This document shows positions 34,198 to 47,140 of a stretch of DNA of 64,000 bases, in pieces. Numbering within the stretch: position 1 is the stretch's first letter; each line of letters begins with the position of its first letter. The stretch spans positions 14,214,414-14,278,413 of the forward strand of contig CM119263.1 of the NCBI GenBank assembly GCA_051294375.1, read 5' to 3'. The position numbers were made by a program, and so were the translations under genes. The DNA comes from Paraspadella gotoi. Lineage: Eukaryota; Chaetognatha. Below the pieces are notes generated by a model. That model did no database searches and had not been told where the DNA came from. It worked only from the letters and a program-made list of their open reading frames with translations.

Positions 34198-37100
34198 ATG
34201 AAAGTAAGTTTGCTAATTACTAATTACGACGTAATGCCGAATTTATCATGTAGCTAAAACACACGGATCAGACAACATTGGTGCCTGATATCATGCAAAT
34301 TTTCCCTATTCATTTTTTTTTTTTGGTAACGTTTTCTCTTTCCCTCCTCTACTCTATGTACCTCTCTACTCCAAGGCTGTCCGCCAAGTGAGCCGCGAGC
34401 GCCTCGGCTTCGGCCGGAAGCGGAGCGCCTCGTCGGGGGGGCGGTCGCGTTCGCAGGACTCGGTGGAGGGAGCCGCGGAGACGAGCGGCGCCCTGGAGCT
34501 GAAGCCTCTCGACGACGCCGAGCCGTGTGGCGACGCCGCGGAACACGGCGACATCGACGCCGTCAAAGAGATTCTGACAAACGCCTTCGCCGATCCCAAC
34601 GCCTGTAAGTTAAGCGGCGTTCGACGGAGTTTGTTTTTTTGTTGATATATTGTGTTTTAAAATTAATTGGTAGTATCACTAACCATTATTGATTATTTAT
34701 GACCAATTAAAAAAAAAAAACCCTCTTCGCTCGGATTCCCCGTTCGTTTGAAAGGCTCCAACGGAAAGACGGCGCTGTACTTGGCGGCGGCGGCGGGCAC
34801 TTGGAGGTCGTCTGCTTCCTCCTCTCGCACGGCGCCTCCCCCAACCGGAAGTCCAGTCTCGAGACACGCCCCTCCACGTGGCCGCCGCCAACGGGCAGAC
34901 TGATATCGTCGAAAAGTTGATCGCCGAAGGTACAAGAAATGTTATCAATTAATTAATTAAGAAAGAAAGATAGAAAGAAGAAAGAACCAATCGATCAATC
35001 ACTTAATTAATTAAGTCAATAAATCATAAAACAAATAAATCAAATGAATTTATAATAAATATAACATTATCATTATCACTCAACACTGTAGAAAAAATAC
35101 AGGTTGAAATGATACAAGTCGTCGTCCTCCCAATTATCATAGTCATCATCAACTATGATATTAAATTAAGTCAATCTATCACATCCTCGTCAGGCTGTCT
35201 GAAGACGGACGAACTGGATCTCTACGAACGCACCCCCGCTCCACCCGGCGGCGGCGGGCGGCCACTTGGAGGGGTGACGCTGCTGCTGCTACGTGGCGCC
35301 GACGCGGACCGCGTGGACGGATCCTCCGAGTCGCCGCTCCACCTCGGCGTCGGCGCGGAATCACTACCCGTCGTGCAAGCGCTCATAGAGGGCGGCGCCG
35401 ACGTAACCTCTTGAACGAGGAAGGACAGACTCCGTTGCACATCGGTAAACAATCGAGCTTAAAATATAGCGATATATATTCATAAATGGAGTGGACAAGT
35501 AATAAAAATAGTCGAAATGTTAAACGCAAAAATTAGTCAGTTCTTGGAAATGTTTCGTCGTCCCAATTTGTCGGCTTTGGAGTCGAATGCCGGTGTACTT
35601 GACCCGGAACTCCTTGACTTTTCTAGAAAATTTCGCCAAAGAGAAAGAGAGAGATCAGTACAGTGGCTGAAACTCGAAAGCTAGTCGAGTTGACCGTGAC
35701 AAAGCTTGCTTGCATGTTTGCATCCCATGATCAGCCTGCGAAGAAGGTCACGTGGAAACGACACAAATCCTCCTCGCCGCTCAGGCGGACATGAAACCTC
35801 TTTGGATTCACACGGAGTGGCGGCACTCTACGCCGCCACCTGCAAAGATCATTTCGAGGTTTGTTAGGTTGGCGCCGTTGGCGAAGGATATGATTCGACC
35901 CTGGATCATGGATGTTGACCGTTATTCATGCATTTCGTTTTTACAGATTGTTCGTTGCTCTCCAGTGCACGGGGCCAATCTCAATATTATGAACTCTCGA
36001 GGCCAAGGTGAGACGGTTTTCTCTCTCACTCTCTTCTCTCTCTCTCTCTCTCTCTCTCTCCTCTCTCCTCTCCTCTCTCCTCTCTCTCTCTCTTTCTCTC
36101 TCTTCCTCTAAAAGAAAACCATCCCCTCTTCAGCACCCTGCACATGGCTGTCCTGCAGTCCAACCTTGAAATCATCCAAGAACTCGTGAACGACGGGGCG
36201 TCGCTCGACGTTCAGGACGACGACGGTTACACCCCGCTGTACTTGGCTTCGTGGAATCCTTACAAGTGCAGGTGATTATTCCTTAATCTTTCATTGATAA
36301 ATTCTTTTATCATTCTCTCATTCAATCACTCATTAAAACTCTTTTCTTCAATCATTCCTTTGTTTCTTTTTGACCTTAAACATTTTTCTAATCGAAAGAA
36401 CAACGTCTCTACCCTTTCATACTTGATCAAAAACGTGCTAACATGAACATTTGTGATAACGGCGGATCGGCTCCTCTGCTGAGGTCCTTCTATCGAAAGG
36501 ACAAAACAAATGTTTGAATCGCTTCTCAGAAGGTAAATTGGAGGGATTTTTGGTTGGGTAATCTAAATATAACTCTAAGACGTCACAAAATATTATAAAA
36601 AGATAATTATTTGTGAATTCCGCAATCTACCAGCGGAGCGGACGTGAACATTGGAACCTGTGATCTTCTATAACACGGCCGTCTTCCTCGGCGACGTCCA
36701 CACCTGCAAGATGCTTGTCCAGTCTGGCGTCGATCCTGGAGGAACCAGTGGCTCGATCCCAACAAGGTCACTGCCAAGGGAGAAGCAGAAGGACGCCACA
36801 AAGAACAAAGAAGTTTCAGGTGAATAAGAAAGAAAAAGAAAGAAGGAAAAGAAGAAAGAAGAATAATTTTTATCTTATTCGTTATAAAATCAAAAGCATT
36901 AAAACCGTTTTCTTCCCGCCCTCCATAATCGCTTCAGCATGCTGCACGGTTGGTTGAAGCGACTCCGGTCCGAACCTCGTCGCCTCAAGCACGTCTGCGC
37001 GCTGACGATTCGCAGACACGCCGTGCCCCCTCTTGCCTCACAGGGTCAATCGGCTCACTCTTCCGCAATGCTTGAAGGTCGGCGATTTAGAAACAAAGAA

Positions 37101-37291
37101 CTTCCTGAAAGAATCAGTTAATTATTTTTTTTATTGAACATCGTAAGGGTATTTTTTTTTTTATCCAGGACTACCTGCTCTTGAAGAACCCCAACTCAGT
37201 TGACGACTACGAAATTCCCATCACTGATTCCACAGACTACGGCGAGGAGTGGATCAACAATCTCACGTTGAAGGACAGAAACTCCAATTGA
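34198..37291 (+). pseudogene. Gene D, ankyrin-SOCS box protein, indel-broken copy 1
   Basis: It is collinear with the intact copy at 59954-63064. The tiny first coding exon (ATGAAA, 34198-34203) and exon 2 (34376-34604) keep their lengths. Exon 3 (34755-34929) is two bases short, exon 4 (35194-35444) one base short and exon 5 (35735-35858) two bases long; later exons also carry single-base changes. Frame is therefore lost repeatedly while splice sites remain. This pattern fits uncorrected sequencing error better than decay, so the label pseudogene describes the sequence as given, not necessarily the genome. Confidence 0.75.
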
Positions 37292-38311
37292 ACCACTCCC
37301 CCCCCTACCGATTAACGTCGACCCCGAAGACGGCGTAGCCGCTGCCTCTCTAACACCTTATTTAAATGTTCTACTGTGTAGAGCGAATGTTAAGTGACGT
37401 TCAGTGACTTATTTTTCTTTCCTAATCTGATATGATCTCTCTCCTTTTTTAATTTTTAGGGTGGGTTAAGTTTTGGCGCGAATCCTACTCAGCCGCTCAG
37501 GTTTTTTAATCTTTAAAATTGCCGCCTTGCAGCTTTAATACGCATTCGTGCATGTGCTAGCGAACGCATGTGTAACTGTGCCAAAATAATCAGTCTTGGT
37601 AATAAAAAAAAGTTTACTCTGTAGCTTAGTGCTGATATTCGATTCATTAATTACGTCTTTTGTTGGCAAATGAATTTAGAACATACTGAAGCACTTTATT
37701 TTTATAATATTGTATGTGTCAAGTCTAAAAAACGCGTGGAGTTTTAATTTATCAACCTAAAACCAAAAATAACTACTTTAAATTATAATAATTATATATC
37801 TGAAAATCTCTTGATCTCATAAATTCTCAAGTGCATTGAATTTTGTCTGAATACAATGTTCTCATGTTTAAAAATTGTTAAATTTTGTATGCTTATAAAT
37901 TCGTTTCCAATTCATGCTAGATAGACCGGCTAAACAAGTGAAAGTAAGTAGCTTAGTTGTTTCGAATATATAGTATATTTTCACTATTTAAAATTTGTAA
38001 AAATAATGCGGAGAATTACAAATAAACAACAAAAAACGTTGCGAAAAAAGTTTTGCATTGCATGTTGCATTAATGTTAAGAAGTAAGGAGTATGTATGGC
38101 GGTTAAGATTCTTATTTTTCACTTTTGTAAAAAGACTTTTGAAATCTGTCTTGGTTTTTTCCGTGAAATATGAGAGAGTCAGGTCGTATTTCGATGAGCG
38201 AAATATATGAAGACATTGAGTGGCTTCCCTAAAATCAATTTTTAAAAATCTTTTTTTCCCTATTTATTAAAAAAAAATGGTAAAACTCAACTGAATATTA
38301 AATTACTCTAA
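37292..38311. other. 3' flank of gene D, AT-rich, no gene seen
   Basis: AT-rich downstream DNA between the convergent genes D and E, with several AATAAA-type signals. I find no exon. Confidence 0.5.
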
Positions 38312-39108
38312 TTAAACTAATTTGTACCTCATCCACGCACGCTTCGTTTGTTGGAGATCCCATTCAGACAATCTTAACAAATCGTTTTCTTCAGAATTCC
38401 TGGTGGAGAATTTCGCGTAGGTGTCAGAAATAGAAAACGACGAAGACGAAGACCCGCAAACGCCGTCGCTATATTTTTTTTGTCGTTGTTCTCGTCGTCG
38501 TCGTCGTCCGTCGTAAGCCTTCAGCGACGATCGCTTGACAAAAGATAATCGTCGCTGCGTCAATAATTCTGCGGCGAACTCTTCGCCTGCGACGGCCTCG
38601 ATGTTCAACGCACTCGGCGCGAACCGGAACCGGCAAAACGACCTCCGATCTCGACTGGCGCCTGTCCGTTTTTCTGGCCGTCGAATTCTTGGCGGCGCGG
38701 ATTGTCTTCGATGTCGGTTCTCGTAGAAAACCGCCAAGTGCGTCGTCGGCCGTAGCTTGTCGAAGTTGCGCGAGCTCTTCGAGTTTGGGCTCGAATACTC
38801 GGCGGAGACCCCAAACCTGGAGACGACGCTTGCGGCAGTGGACGGTCAGTTTGGGCGGGCCGAGGCTGGCGACCAGCTGGGTGGGAGTGAAAGGAATCGT
38901 TGTGGTCGAGGAGAATGTGTAGATAAGATAAAGATCAATAGATAGATTACCTTTCTTTCGTTAGTCCTCGCCTTGTAAGCGTTTCGGCGTCGTAGCCGAG
39001 TTCGTCGTAAAGATTTTCTGCGACTTGAAAATCTGTTATTTCGTGTTTGACTTCGGGAAACGAATTCTCTTCTCGAAAGTCGTTCCACCGTTCGCCGCCG
39101 CTGAAAAC
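38312..39108 (-). CDS. Gene E, unknown protein, 3' part, frameshifted
   Basis: Read on the minus strand, an exon at 39108-38951 follows a good acceptor. It reads VFSGGERWNDFREENSFPEV and then LYDELGYDAETL, and ends at donor GTAATC. A second exon starts near 38876 (LVASLGPPKLTVHCRKRRLQ) and runs to a stop at 38312-38314, ending in LSEWDLQQTKRAWMRYKLV. Within it the sensible reading moves between frames, so single-base errors are likely; this lies in the noisy zone. Composition includes Arg-rich and Ser-rich segments. No domain recognised. It is convergent with gene D. The matching clean sequence would lie just beyond the end of this window. Confidence 0.45.
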
Positions 39109-39275
39109 CTTTTAAAAACAAAAAAAACAATCTTAGAAATGTTTAGAGTTAATAATAATAATTCCCCAATGTCCATTAGTTTTGTTATGTTAAATTATGT
39201 TAAATAAAAAATTTAGAAAGTTAAATGGTACTTGTTTGAAAAATAAATATAGTTTATCCAAACACATTATCCTCG

Positions 39276-39300
39276 NNNNNNNNNNNNNNNNNNNNNNNNN
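39276..39300. other. 25-N gap at a patch boundary
   Basis: Exactly 25 N, as at 1203, 7191 and 57629. A fixed-size gap of this kind is typical of gap-filling software marking an unresolved or over-filled join. Confidence 0.9.
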
Positions 39301-39396
39301 TGCTCATGGTAATAATCCAACTGAAAGTCCATATTATTCCGATTATTCCTCTCACTATGATGCAACTGAAGGTCCTGATTACTATGATTCAGTGAC
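39301..39396 (+). repeat. Stray piece of the gene C 108-bp repeat
   Basis: It starts directly after the 25-N gap and encodes AHGNNPTESPYYSDYSSHYD to DSVT, identical to a gene C unit. It then passes abruptly into unrelated AT-rich DNA. It is most likely a misjoined contig end. Confidence 0.8.
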
Positions 39397-40084
39397 CTCG
39401 TGGGTAGACAAAGTATGTGATTTGAGCGAGATTATAAAGTTTTCTCACTTCTCCTTCTCTCCAAATCGCAGCCTCTACTTAACAACGTGAGTTCATCTTA
39501 AGCAATTCTACAAAACTGACAATTATTAATTACAATCTAATAAATATATAAATTATTTTACGATTGTGAACTCGTTTAGTGTTTGATGAATAGTTTTTTA
39601 TTGTTTTTTTGGGACTCATAATTCACTTATCAGTCATCAGTATGTCCTCCAAAAAAAGGAAAAAAAAATTTAAAAAAGAAAGATAAAAAAGACAAAAAAA
39701 GGAAGTCAATGACTTGATTAGCTTTTTACCCTATTTGTGTGGGCTACGTCCTACATTGTTTGTTAAAACTGTTTCTATATCTTTTAAACTGAAATAAAAT
39801 AAATTAATTGGGTGGTTAAAAATACAAAATTTATAATTTTTTGGAATAAATATGAAATAAATGAGTTAACCAATAATGAAAAATATGTATATTTAATTCA
39901 GTTAATAAAACAATTCTTGAAAGAAGGAAAAAAAAGATCTATAGAGAGAGAAAAAAGAGAGAGGAGGAAAAAAAAGGTGAATGAGAAAAAGAGAGAGAGA
40001 GCAAAAGAGAGAGGGAAAAAAAGAAAAAGGGAGAGAGAAAGAGGAGTAACAGACAGGGAAATTTCTCAGATATAATAACATACA
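39397..40084. other. AT-rich DNA, no gene
   Basis: AT-rich with a purine-rich stretch (about 39920-40060). The open frames are low-complexity. Confidence 0.5.
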
Positions 40085-41108
40085 TAAATTATCTGTAAGA
40101 GTGTGGAGGCTTAAACCACAAAGCCTGTCCAAAGTCAGGGCAAGATAGCTTATTTTATTGAATGAATGGATAATTTTTATATTGGTTGACCCAATTTCAT
40201 TAAATTCAGTCCTGTATTTGAGGCTAGTCGGGAGTACAATAAGATCCCCGATCTAATACTTAAGGGAGTGGTTTTTCTACAATTGAAAACATTCTTTGAA
40301 TATTTTCCACTTCATTGATAGCGAAGCAGTACTCTGGGAGGAATAACGAGACTGTGAGAGAGTCTTTGATTGAAGCTTGCAGGGACCTGACTATGTCATT
40401 ATCTTGTTAAGAGTGATGAGGCCTTAACCCACCAAAGCCTGTCCAAAGTCAGGGGCAAGATAGCTTATTTATTAAATGAATGGATAATTTTTATATTGGG
40501 TACCAATTTCATTAAAATTCAGCTCCTTGTATTTTGATGCTAGTGCGGAGTTACAATAAGTATTTCCCCGATCTATACTTAAGAGTGTTCTTTTCATACA
40601 ATTGAAACATTCTTTGAAATATTTTCCACTTCATTTGATAGGGGAAGCCAGGTACTCTGGAGTGAATAAACGAGACTGTGAGAGAGTCTTGATTGAAAGC
40701 TTGCAGGACTGCTATTGTCATTCTTTTAGAGTGATGGAGGCTTAAACCACCAAAGCCTGTCCAAAAGTCAGGGCAAGATAGTTATTTAATGAATGGATAA
40801 TTTTTATATTGGTGTCCAATTTCATAAAATTCAGCTCCTGTATTTTGATGCTAGTGCGGGTACAATAAGTTTCCCCGATCTAATACTTAAGGAGTGGTCT
40901 TTTCATACAATTAAAAATTCTTTGAAATATTTTTCACTTCATTTTGATAGGGAAGGCCAGGTACTCTGGGAGTGAATAAACGAGACTGTGCAGAGAGTCT
41001 TTGATTTGAAAGGCTTGCAGGGACCTGCTATGTCATTATCTTGTAAGAGTGATGGAGGCCTTAAAACACCAAAGCCTGTCCAAGTCAGGGCAGATAGTTA
41101 TTATTAAA
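40085..41108 (-). repeat. ~315-bp satellite array, about three units
   Basis: The landmark AAAGCCTGTCC recurs at about 40120, 40434, 40755 and 41072. Units share GGATAATTTTTATATTGG, AATACTTAAGGAGTGG and GAGACTGTGAGAGAGTC. Sequence is noisy. Single fragments of the same unit occur at 4180, in an intron of gene C (30339, 55980) and at 41646-41690. Confidence 0.85.
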
Positions 41109-41645
41109 TGTGGGAGATTGTTTTAAAACATGTTGAGCATTAGCTCTAACCTATTTGTAACCTTGTAGATTTACTGGGCGAAGCCATTTCACTCTCAAAA
41201 ATAAGAATCAATCCAAATCACAAGATTAATTAAATAAAAGAGAGCCGAGAGAGAGAGAGCTACAGATAGAGAGAGAGGCTCAAATAGAGAGTTCAAAGCT
41301 GCATACAAATATAATTCCAATAATTAGAATTCATTTCAAAGAGTTAACAAATATTTCATCATATTACCTAATGTTTCCTGGGCAATCTCCTAAAAGTTTT
41401 AACATCTACTTGCCCTTTACTTCCTTTAAAATTTGAATGACAATTAAAACGACTTTCGACTTTGAGAAAATACTACCATAATTGGATCAGAAAGGTTCTC
41501 GTCCAATCAGATTTAAGAACTAAATTTAACCAATGAAATCATAGATGAGACGAGTTTGGAGAATTTAAGCTAGTAACGTTATGTATTCCATATATAAAAC
41601 CGAATATTAATTTCGAAAAACTAATAATATTTATAAACTATTACA
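41109..41645. mobile_element. Solo LTR inserted in the satellite
   Basis: A 537-bp insertion begins TGTGGGAGATTG and ends CTATTACA (TG...CA termini). It is flanked by the 5-bp duplication TTAAA (41104-41108 and 41646-41650). Satellite sequence resumes exactly where it stopped. A TATATAAAA box lies near 41593. There is no internal coding region, so it is a solo LTR of a Gypsy-, BEL- or Copia-type element; the superfamily is not determinable. Confidence 0.7.
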
Positions 41646-41729
41646 TTAAATGAATGGATAATTTTTATTGGTTGTACCAATTTATAGTCAGAAAGTTATA
41701 TTTTCTATCTAAACTTTGCTTCTCTTTAA

Positions 41730-41985
41730 CTCGCCCCTGGGTGGAGCAGTTTTTTTTGCTCCCCAAGGGGTTACCCCCAGGGGCCGACTTTTTTTGTGTG
41801 TGGCCCAGGGGTAAGCATTAGGGGCGCCCCTAATAGACCCCAAAATGTTGGCCCCGGGGGAACCCCCCTGGGGCGGCCCTGAGGCATCCAGAGGGGGCGC
41901 CCCTCAATGCCATTTTGCTGCTCCCCCTGGAATTAGTTCTGCCCCCTGGGGCCGCCCCTAGAGCGCCCCCGCGGCGGAGATTTGG
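41730..41985. other. GC-rich palindromic patch absent from copy 1
   Basis: About 250 bases dominated by CCCCAGGGG- and GGGGCGCCCC-type strings that are their own reverse complements. The composition is unlike anything else in the window. It directly abuts the start of copy 2, where copy 1 has other sequence. It may be a foreign or chimeric read segment, or a rare repeat. Confidence 0.6.
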
Positions 41986-43686
41986 GAGATGACATATTCT
42001 CCGTTCGACGCGAGACGGGACTTTGTGGCGTGGATACTGTGGAATTTTAGGTTGTGGGCAGATCTAGGGAGTGAAGAGATACGAAAATGACCACAGCTTT
42101 TGGGCCATAGAGAGCGAGCGGGGAACATGAAGGTTGTGGGGGATAAAAAAAAAGATGTGGAGGGAAAGTGAATTGAATTGGGAAAGGTGCGAGCAGAAGC
42201 CTTCGGGGCCTCAATTGGAAAGAGGGTTGTCGATGGAGAGAAGAAGAAATCAATAAACCTCCCGCGCCCAGAAAAACAACACATTGAGGCACCCAACATT
42301 CCTCGCCCAAGAACAACATCGCCGGCTTTGAATGGCGACTTCTCCGCCAGGACTCCAAAGAACAACATCTGCGACGACTTCGTTGGCGACCGTTCACGCG
42401 TCATCGCCTCCAGCCTGCCAGCATGAAGTCGACGATAATTTCCGGAGTCTCGCGATGGTAAAGATGGTCGTTGGGATCTGGGAATGGATGTCAGGACAAT
42501 GGGGGGGTGGGAGGTACGGAGAGGGGCTCAGTTTCTGTGATAGAATACGGATAATGAAAAGAAAAGGAAAGTTGCAAGGACAAAAATTTAGTACATACAA
42601 AATAAAATAAAATTATAATTTGACGCTTTCACGTCAAGCTTAAATTACAGCTTCAATGTTATATAAGCGACATTAATTTGTTGGTAATTATTGATTAAAA
42701 ATTGGATTGATTGATTGATTATTGATTGATTATTTAATAGTTCGATCAGCCGTTAATTGCAGAGATTGCTCGCGACGAAGTTTAATGACATAGAATTTTT
42801 TTTTTCGTTCGTAAAACGCTACGTAAACATTAAAATAATCTAGCGCTCAAAAAGGGAGATGAAAGAAGAAAAAAAGTTTGAAGACGAGAAAAAAGTTTTT
42901 TGATGAACTGGAAAAATGTTTTTCCGTTTTTCCGCCGGCGGCACAAATCCCATTAAAACGTGGCCGCCAGGGTTTGCGAGGGGTTGAGAGAGGACCGAAA
43001 AAGGGAATAAAGGGAGGACGGGGGTAGGAATACGGGTAGGGGAAAAGGCAAGAATACGTAAGGAAGAGAAGGAATGAATGAATGATGCGGAAAAAAATTT
43101 TCGCCAAGGGTCAAATAAATTTTTCTTGTGTTTTCTTCCTTCTCTCGTTGCGGAGTGGAAGGTAAATGATGTTGTTTTTAGAGAACGACGACGACGACGA
43201 CGGACTAAAGCTTCGCTTTTGTCTTCTTGCTTGGCCGCCATTGAGTCAGTGTCAGAATTTGGAATCAGTATAGGTTGGCTAAAACTGTCGCTGCCAACCC
43301 AAGTTACGACTTCGCCCCAGATATAAATTATTTATTCTATACACTTCCCCCTTTATGTCTGATTCAACCTGCGAGATCGTCAAACGTGACGACGACCGAC
43401 GACGACTACGCGACGACGACGACGACTACGACGACTAACGACGGGGAGAGACGACGACATTGTCGACTTTTTTTTAGGATCCTTTATCGAAAGTCGGCAT
43501 AAATCTATTTTCGTTTCAGACGTCGTCGTCCGTCGTCCGTCGTTCTCGTTCGTGTCGTCTCATTGCGTATGCAAGGAGGAAACCCAGAAATCCCGTCCTT
43601 ATCACGCTTTCTTTACGCGATATTGTTTATTCCGGATGCTCTTCTTGTTGTTGGAATATTACCTCTCTCTCTCTCTCTCTCTCTTA

Positions 43687-43758
<72 letters not shown>

Positions 43759-43816
43759 CTTTTTTGTAATTATTTACAACTTGATTTGCATATTCTGCGC
43801 CACAATAAATCGATTC

Positions 43817-43861
<45 letters not shown>

Positions 43862-46171
43862 AAAAAGAAAAAGAAATAAAGGAAAGAACGTTGAGGCCAA
43901 ATGAACAATGAAACAAAAACAGAACAATAGAACAAATCCAAAAGAACATCGTTTTCGTTGGACTACCCATCTTTGAATCGGCCTAATTGGTTAATTAGAG
44001 GATTAGATCCTTCGATGCTTCATCGTAACGGGTTATCTGAAACCGAAAAGAGACTTGGAAAGGCCGGAACTTAGACTTCGTTTCTCCCTCTCTTTCTCGT
44101 TTCCCATCATCAAGCTAAACAATGGTTGTTCCATGATTAACCCAGATTATTTTCTTTTTCATTACTTTAAAGAGATTTCGACATAATCCAATCACGAATC
44201 GCGGGTGGACCTAATCGACGCGACGACGACGACGATCACCACCACCACCACCACCACCAGAGGGCGAATTAGAGACGACGTGATTTTATTGCAAAGAATC
44301 GAATTTTGTTTTCTTTCACCGCCGCCGCCATAAACGAGGCTCGACGTTCAGTATCGAATCTTTGCTTCTCTAAACTTTCGCTCGCAACATTTTTCTCTTT
44401 CTTTCCCAAAAAAAGATGAAAAGAAGCCGAATCGAATGCGAAGAGGGAAAAAAAAGTCTCCTTAAACATAATCATTAAGTCCATGAATGGAATTTTGAAG
44501 GAAAAAAAAAGAGCAAAAATGGAAGCGGAAGAACAAAGAGAAAGAATTCTCCATCTTTTTAAATTTCTTCATTCGTGGTTAAGTTCTCGCGCCCGGAAGG
44601 AGTACTAATATTGTTAGGGGAACGCCGTTACAATGCTTAGTTTAATTGCATATTACCAGCAATAGGAAGCATCTCGGAGAATTCTGGAAGAATGGCGGAA
44701 GGAATGTTCGTTGAGAGAATGCTTACAGTTTTAGCGAATTTCAGGAGAGAGAAGAGAGAGAGGAGAGAGAGAGAGAATGAGAATGCACTCGCAACTCCCT
44801 TCCTCCCATCGCGCTTCAAAACTTTTTAAATTTGGACAAATTTTTAAAAAAGATCCCTCGTTTGGGGATTATGTTCACTTGACGCTATTTCGTCTGCTCT
44901 GGCCTTCATTCGACCAATCGGAAACTAGAATATGCGTATTGTTACCAATCATTGCCAAGCTTCAGCCAAGCGGCGTCGCACCATGAGGAATTAGACCAAA
45001 AGTACTTTCATCCAAAACAGCATCAGATACGAGAAAATTTATATGATGCTGGATTAAGGAAAGCCTTGGAGCCGCGGAGAGAGAAAGCGCCATTTCGCTA
45101 AAGCTGGAGAGGGGGAAGCAGAGGCAGAGAGATTTAAGGGAGGGGGGAGTGGAGCGAATTTGAATTGAACCATAAAGGAGTGGAAAAAGTGAGAGATGAG
45201 AAGGAAGAAGTTGAATTAGAAACTAGTAAAGCTTTGGAAAGGGGAAGAGGCGGTTTAAGCCGAAGGAAACCTAAAGAGAAAAAAAGAAACGGGCGCCATG
45301 AATTTTTTGAAGAAGAATTTTAAAAAAATGAGATGAGATTAGAAAGAGAGAGCTTACTGAGTGATTAAAAGACAGAAATAAAAAAAAAAAATATAAGACA
45401 CTAATGAATAAAGTATAACAATTTAACATCAAGAATAGATAAAACTAGAAAAAGTAAAAAAAACTCTGAAAGTAAAGTAATAAGAAAATAACTTAAAAAA
45501 AATAAATACAAAATACTTTGAATGAAAAGAAGTAGTAAGTAGTTAAGAAATGGGGTTTGAGCCACTGAGATCTTAGGATTATGGATGTTGAGAAAAAAAG
45601 CCCTTTATTTTAATGAAAACTCCTAAGCAGTTAAGTTCGTAAAACCGTCCGGCCTTATAACGATATAGACGTTTTATAAATTATAATGTGTGGCCTTCGC
45701 CTTAGGCCCAAGTCACATATTTTGAAAATTTTGCTTTTATCCGAGAAGAAAAAAAAGGTCGGAGGGATGAAATATCCAGGCGAACTTGGAACACCCAACG
45801 TGATTCTTTTGGGGCAAAGAAAAAAAAGAAAAAAGCCCCAAAAAAAGTGTTGGCCCTTGTTCTTCTAAAAATACCGCGAGCAAAAAAAAAATATTCGCTC
45901 TAAAAAATTACCATGATTTGAAGAAACTTTTGCTTTGATATGATGATTCCTCCAAGAATGTCTGATTGCGGGATAAGGTTGGATTATGTATTTGAAAACT
46001 CCATATATCCAGGACCAGGATAAAGCAACCAAGTTTTTTTTTTCACTAACCCTCATAATTGTCCGTTCTTTTTGTTTTTTTTTTAGAAACAGTATTGAAC
46101 AGAAGCTCGCTCTCTTCCCTACCCTGCCCTCAATTTATCAAAAGAAAAAAAAAGAAAGAGAGAGAGAAGAG

Positions 46172-46202
<31 letters not shown>

Positions 46203-46689
46203 ATGGAGAGAGAGAGAGAGAGCAGAAGAGGAGAGAGAAAGAGAGAGAGAGAGAGAGCCATCAATTCTGTTTTTTTTCCTTTTTTTTCCTTCCTTCCCTT
46301 CGGGATCTAAAGTCACTTTTTATGATCGGAGTTGAGAATACGCGGCGAGTTTGTGATACGTCGCGAAAAATCACAAGAACCAATCTGTGGTGAACGATCG
46401 TGTCCCGGGCGGTTCAATCAGCGGTGATGATGAACGTCAAATGTCGACCGAAGTTTCAGTCACTTTTAGCTATTACAGGTTTGTTTCATTACCGCCCTCG
46501 ATGTGGGATTTTAAGAGAGAAGTTAAAGTCGTAAAATGACTTTAAAGTTTGATGAATTGTAAATAGACTACGTGTTAACGATAACGATGACACGATATAT
46601 CTTTGCGAAATGAAAGGATACGGAGAACATAGTTTTTTTAAGATTTAGCTCTTGGGAAGCTCGTTTCAACTAGTACATCTATATTGAAT

Positions 46690-47140
46690 TAATTTAATTT
46701 AAAGACAACTATTTAAAGCTTACATATCTAGGTTTCAACCTTTAGTAGTGAAAGAGACAGCTTGTTTAGAGCCAAGCAAAGAATTGGTATTATCTTTTTT
46801 TAGGACCAAGTAACTGTTTGACTAAATGCTTTGTTTAAAGCCTTCAGAGAATGTTGATGAAATTGTTTATTACTAACTGTGTTCCAGTTGTCCTTTTATG
46901 ACTGTGAAGCTAAAAACCGTACGTAATATTGCTACAACTTAATGTGCTGTAAATGATGGTGTCCGGAAAGATCTTTTGATATATCGATGGAAAAGTGTGA
47001 GAGAACTGTAGGGTATGTTTGGATACCCACGACCTATCAAAATTTTTTAATAATCGTTAAGAAACCTTTATCTCAAGATTCTCCCACAATGAAAAATAAT
47101 GCTTTCTTCAGAAACTTTGTTCCGTTTTTTACAACATAAG
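46690..47140 (+). pseudogene. LINE ORF2 fragment, copy 2
   Basis: It is the counterpart of 20980-21420 with additional frameshifting indels. The CVPVVL block near 46880 and the region around FGYHD remain recognisable in shifting frames. Confidence 0.6.

Noticed and set aside
34349-35364. Minus-strand Arg/Pro-rich frames
   Set aside because: Antisense shadows of the GC-rich gene D ankyrin exons.
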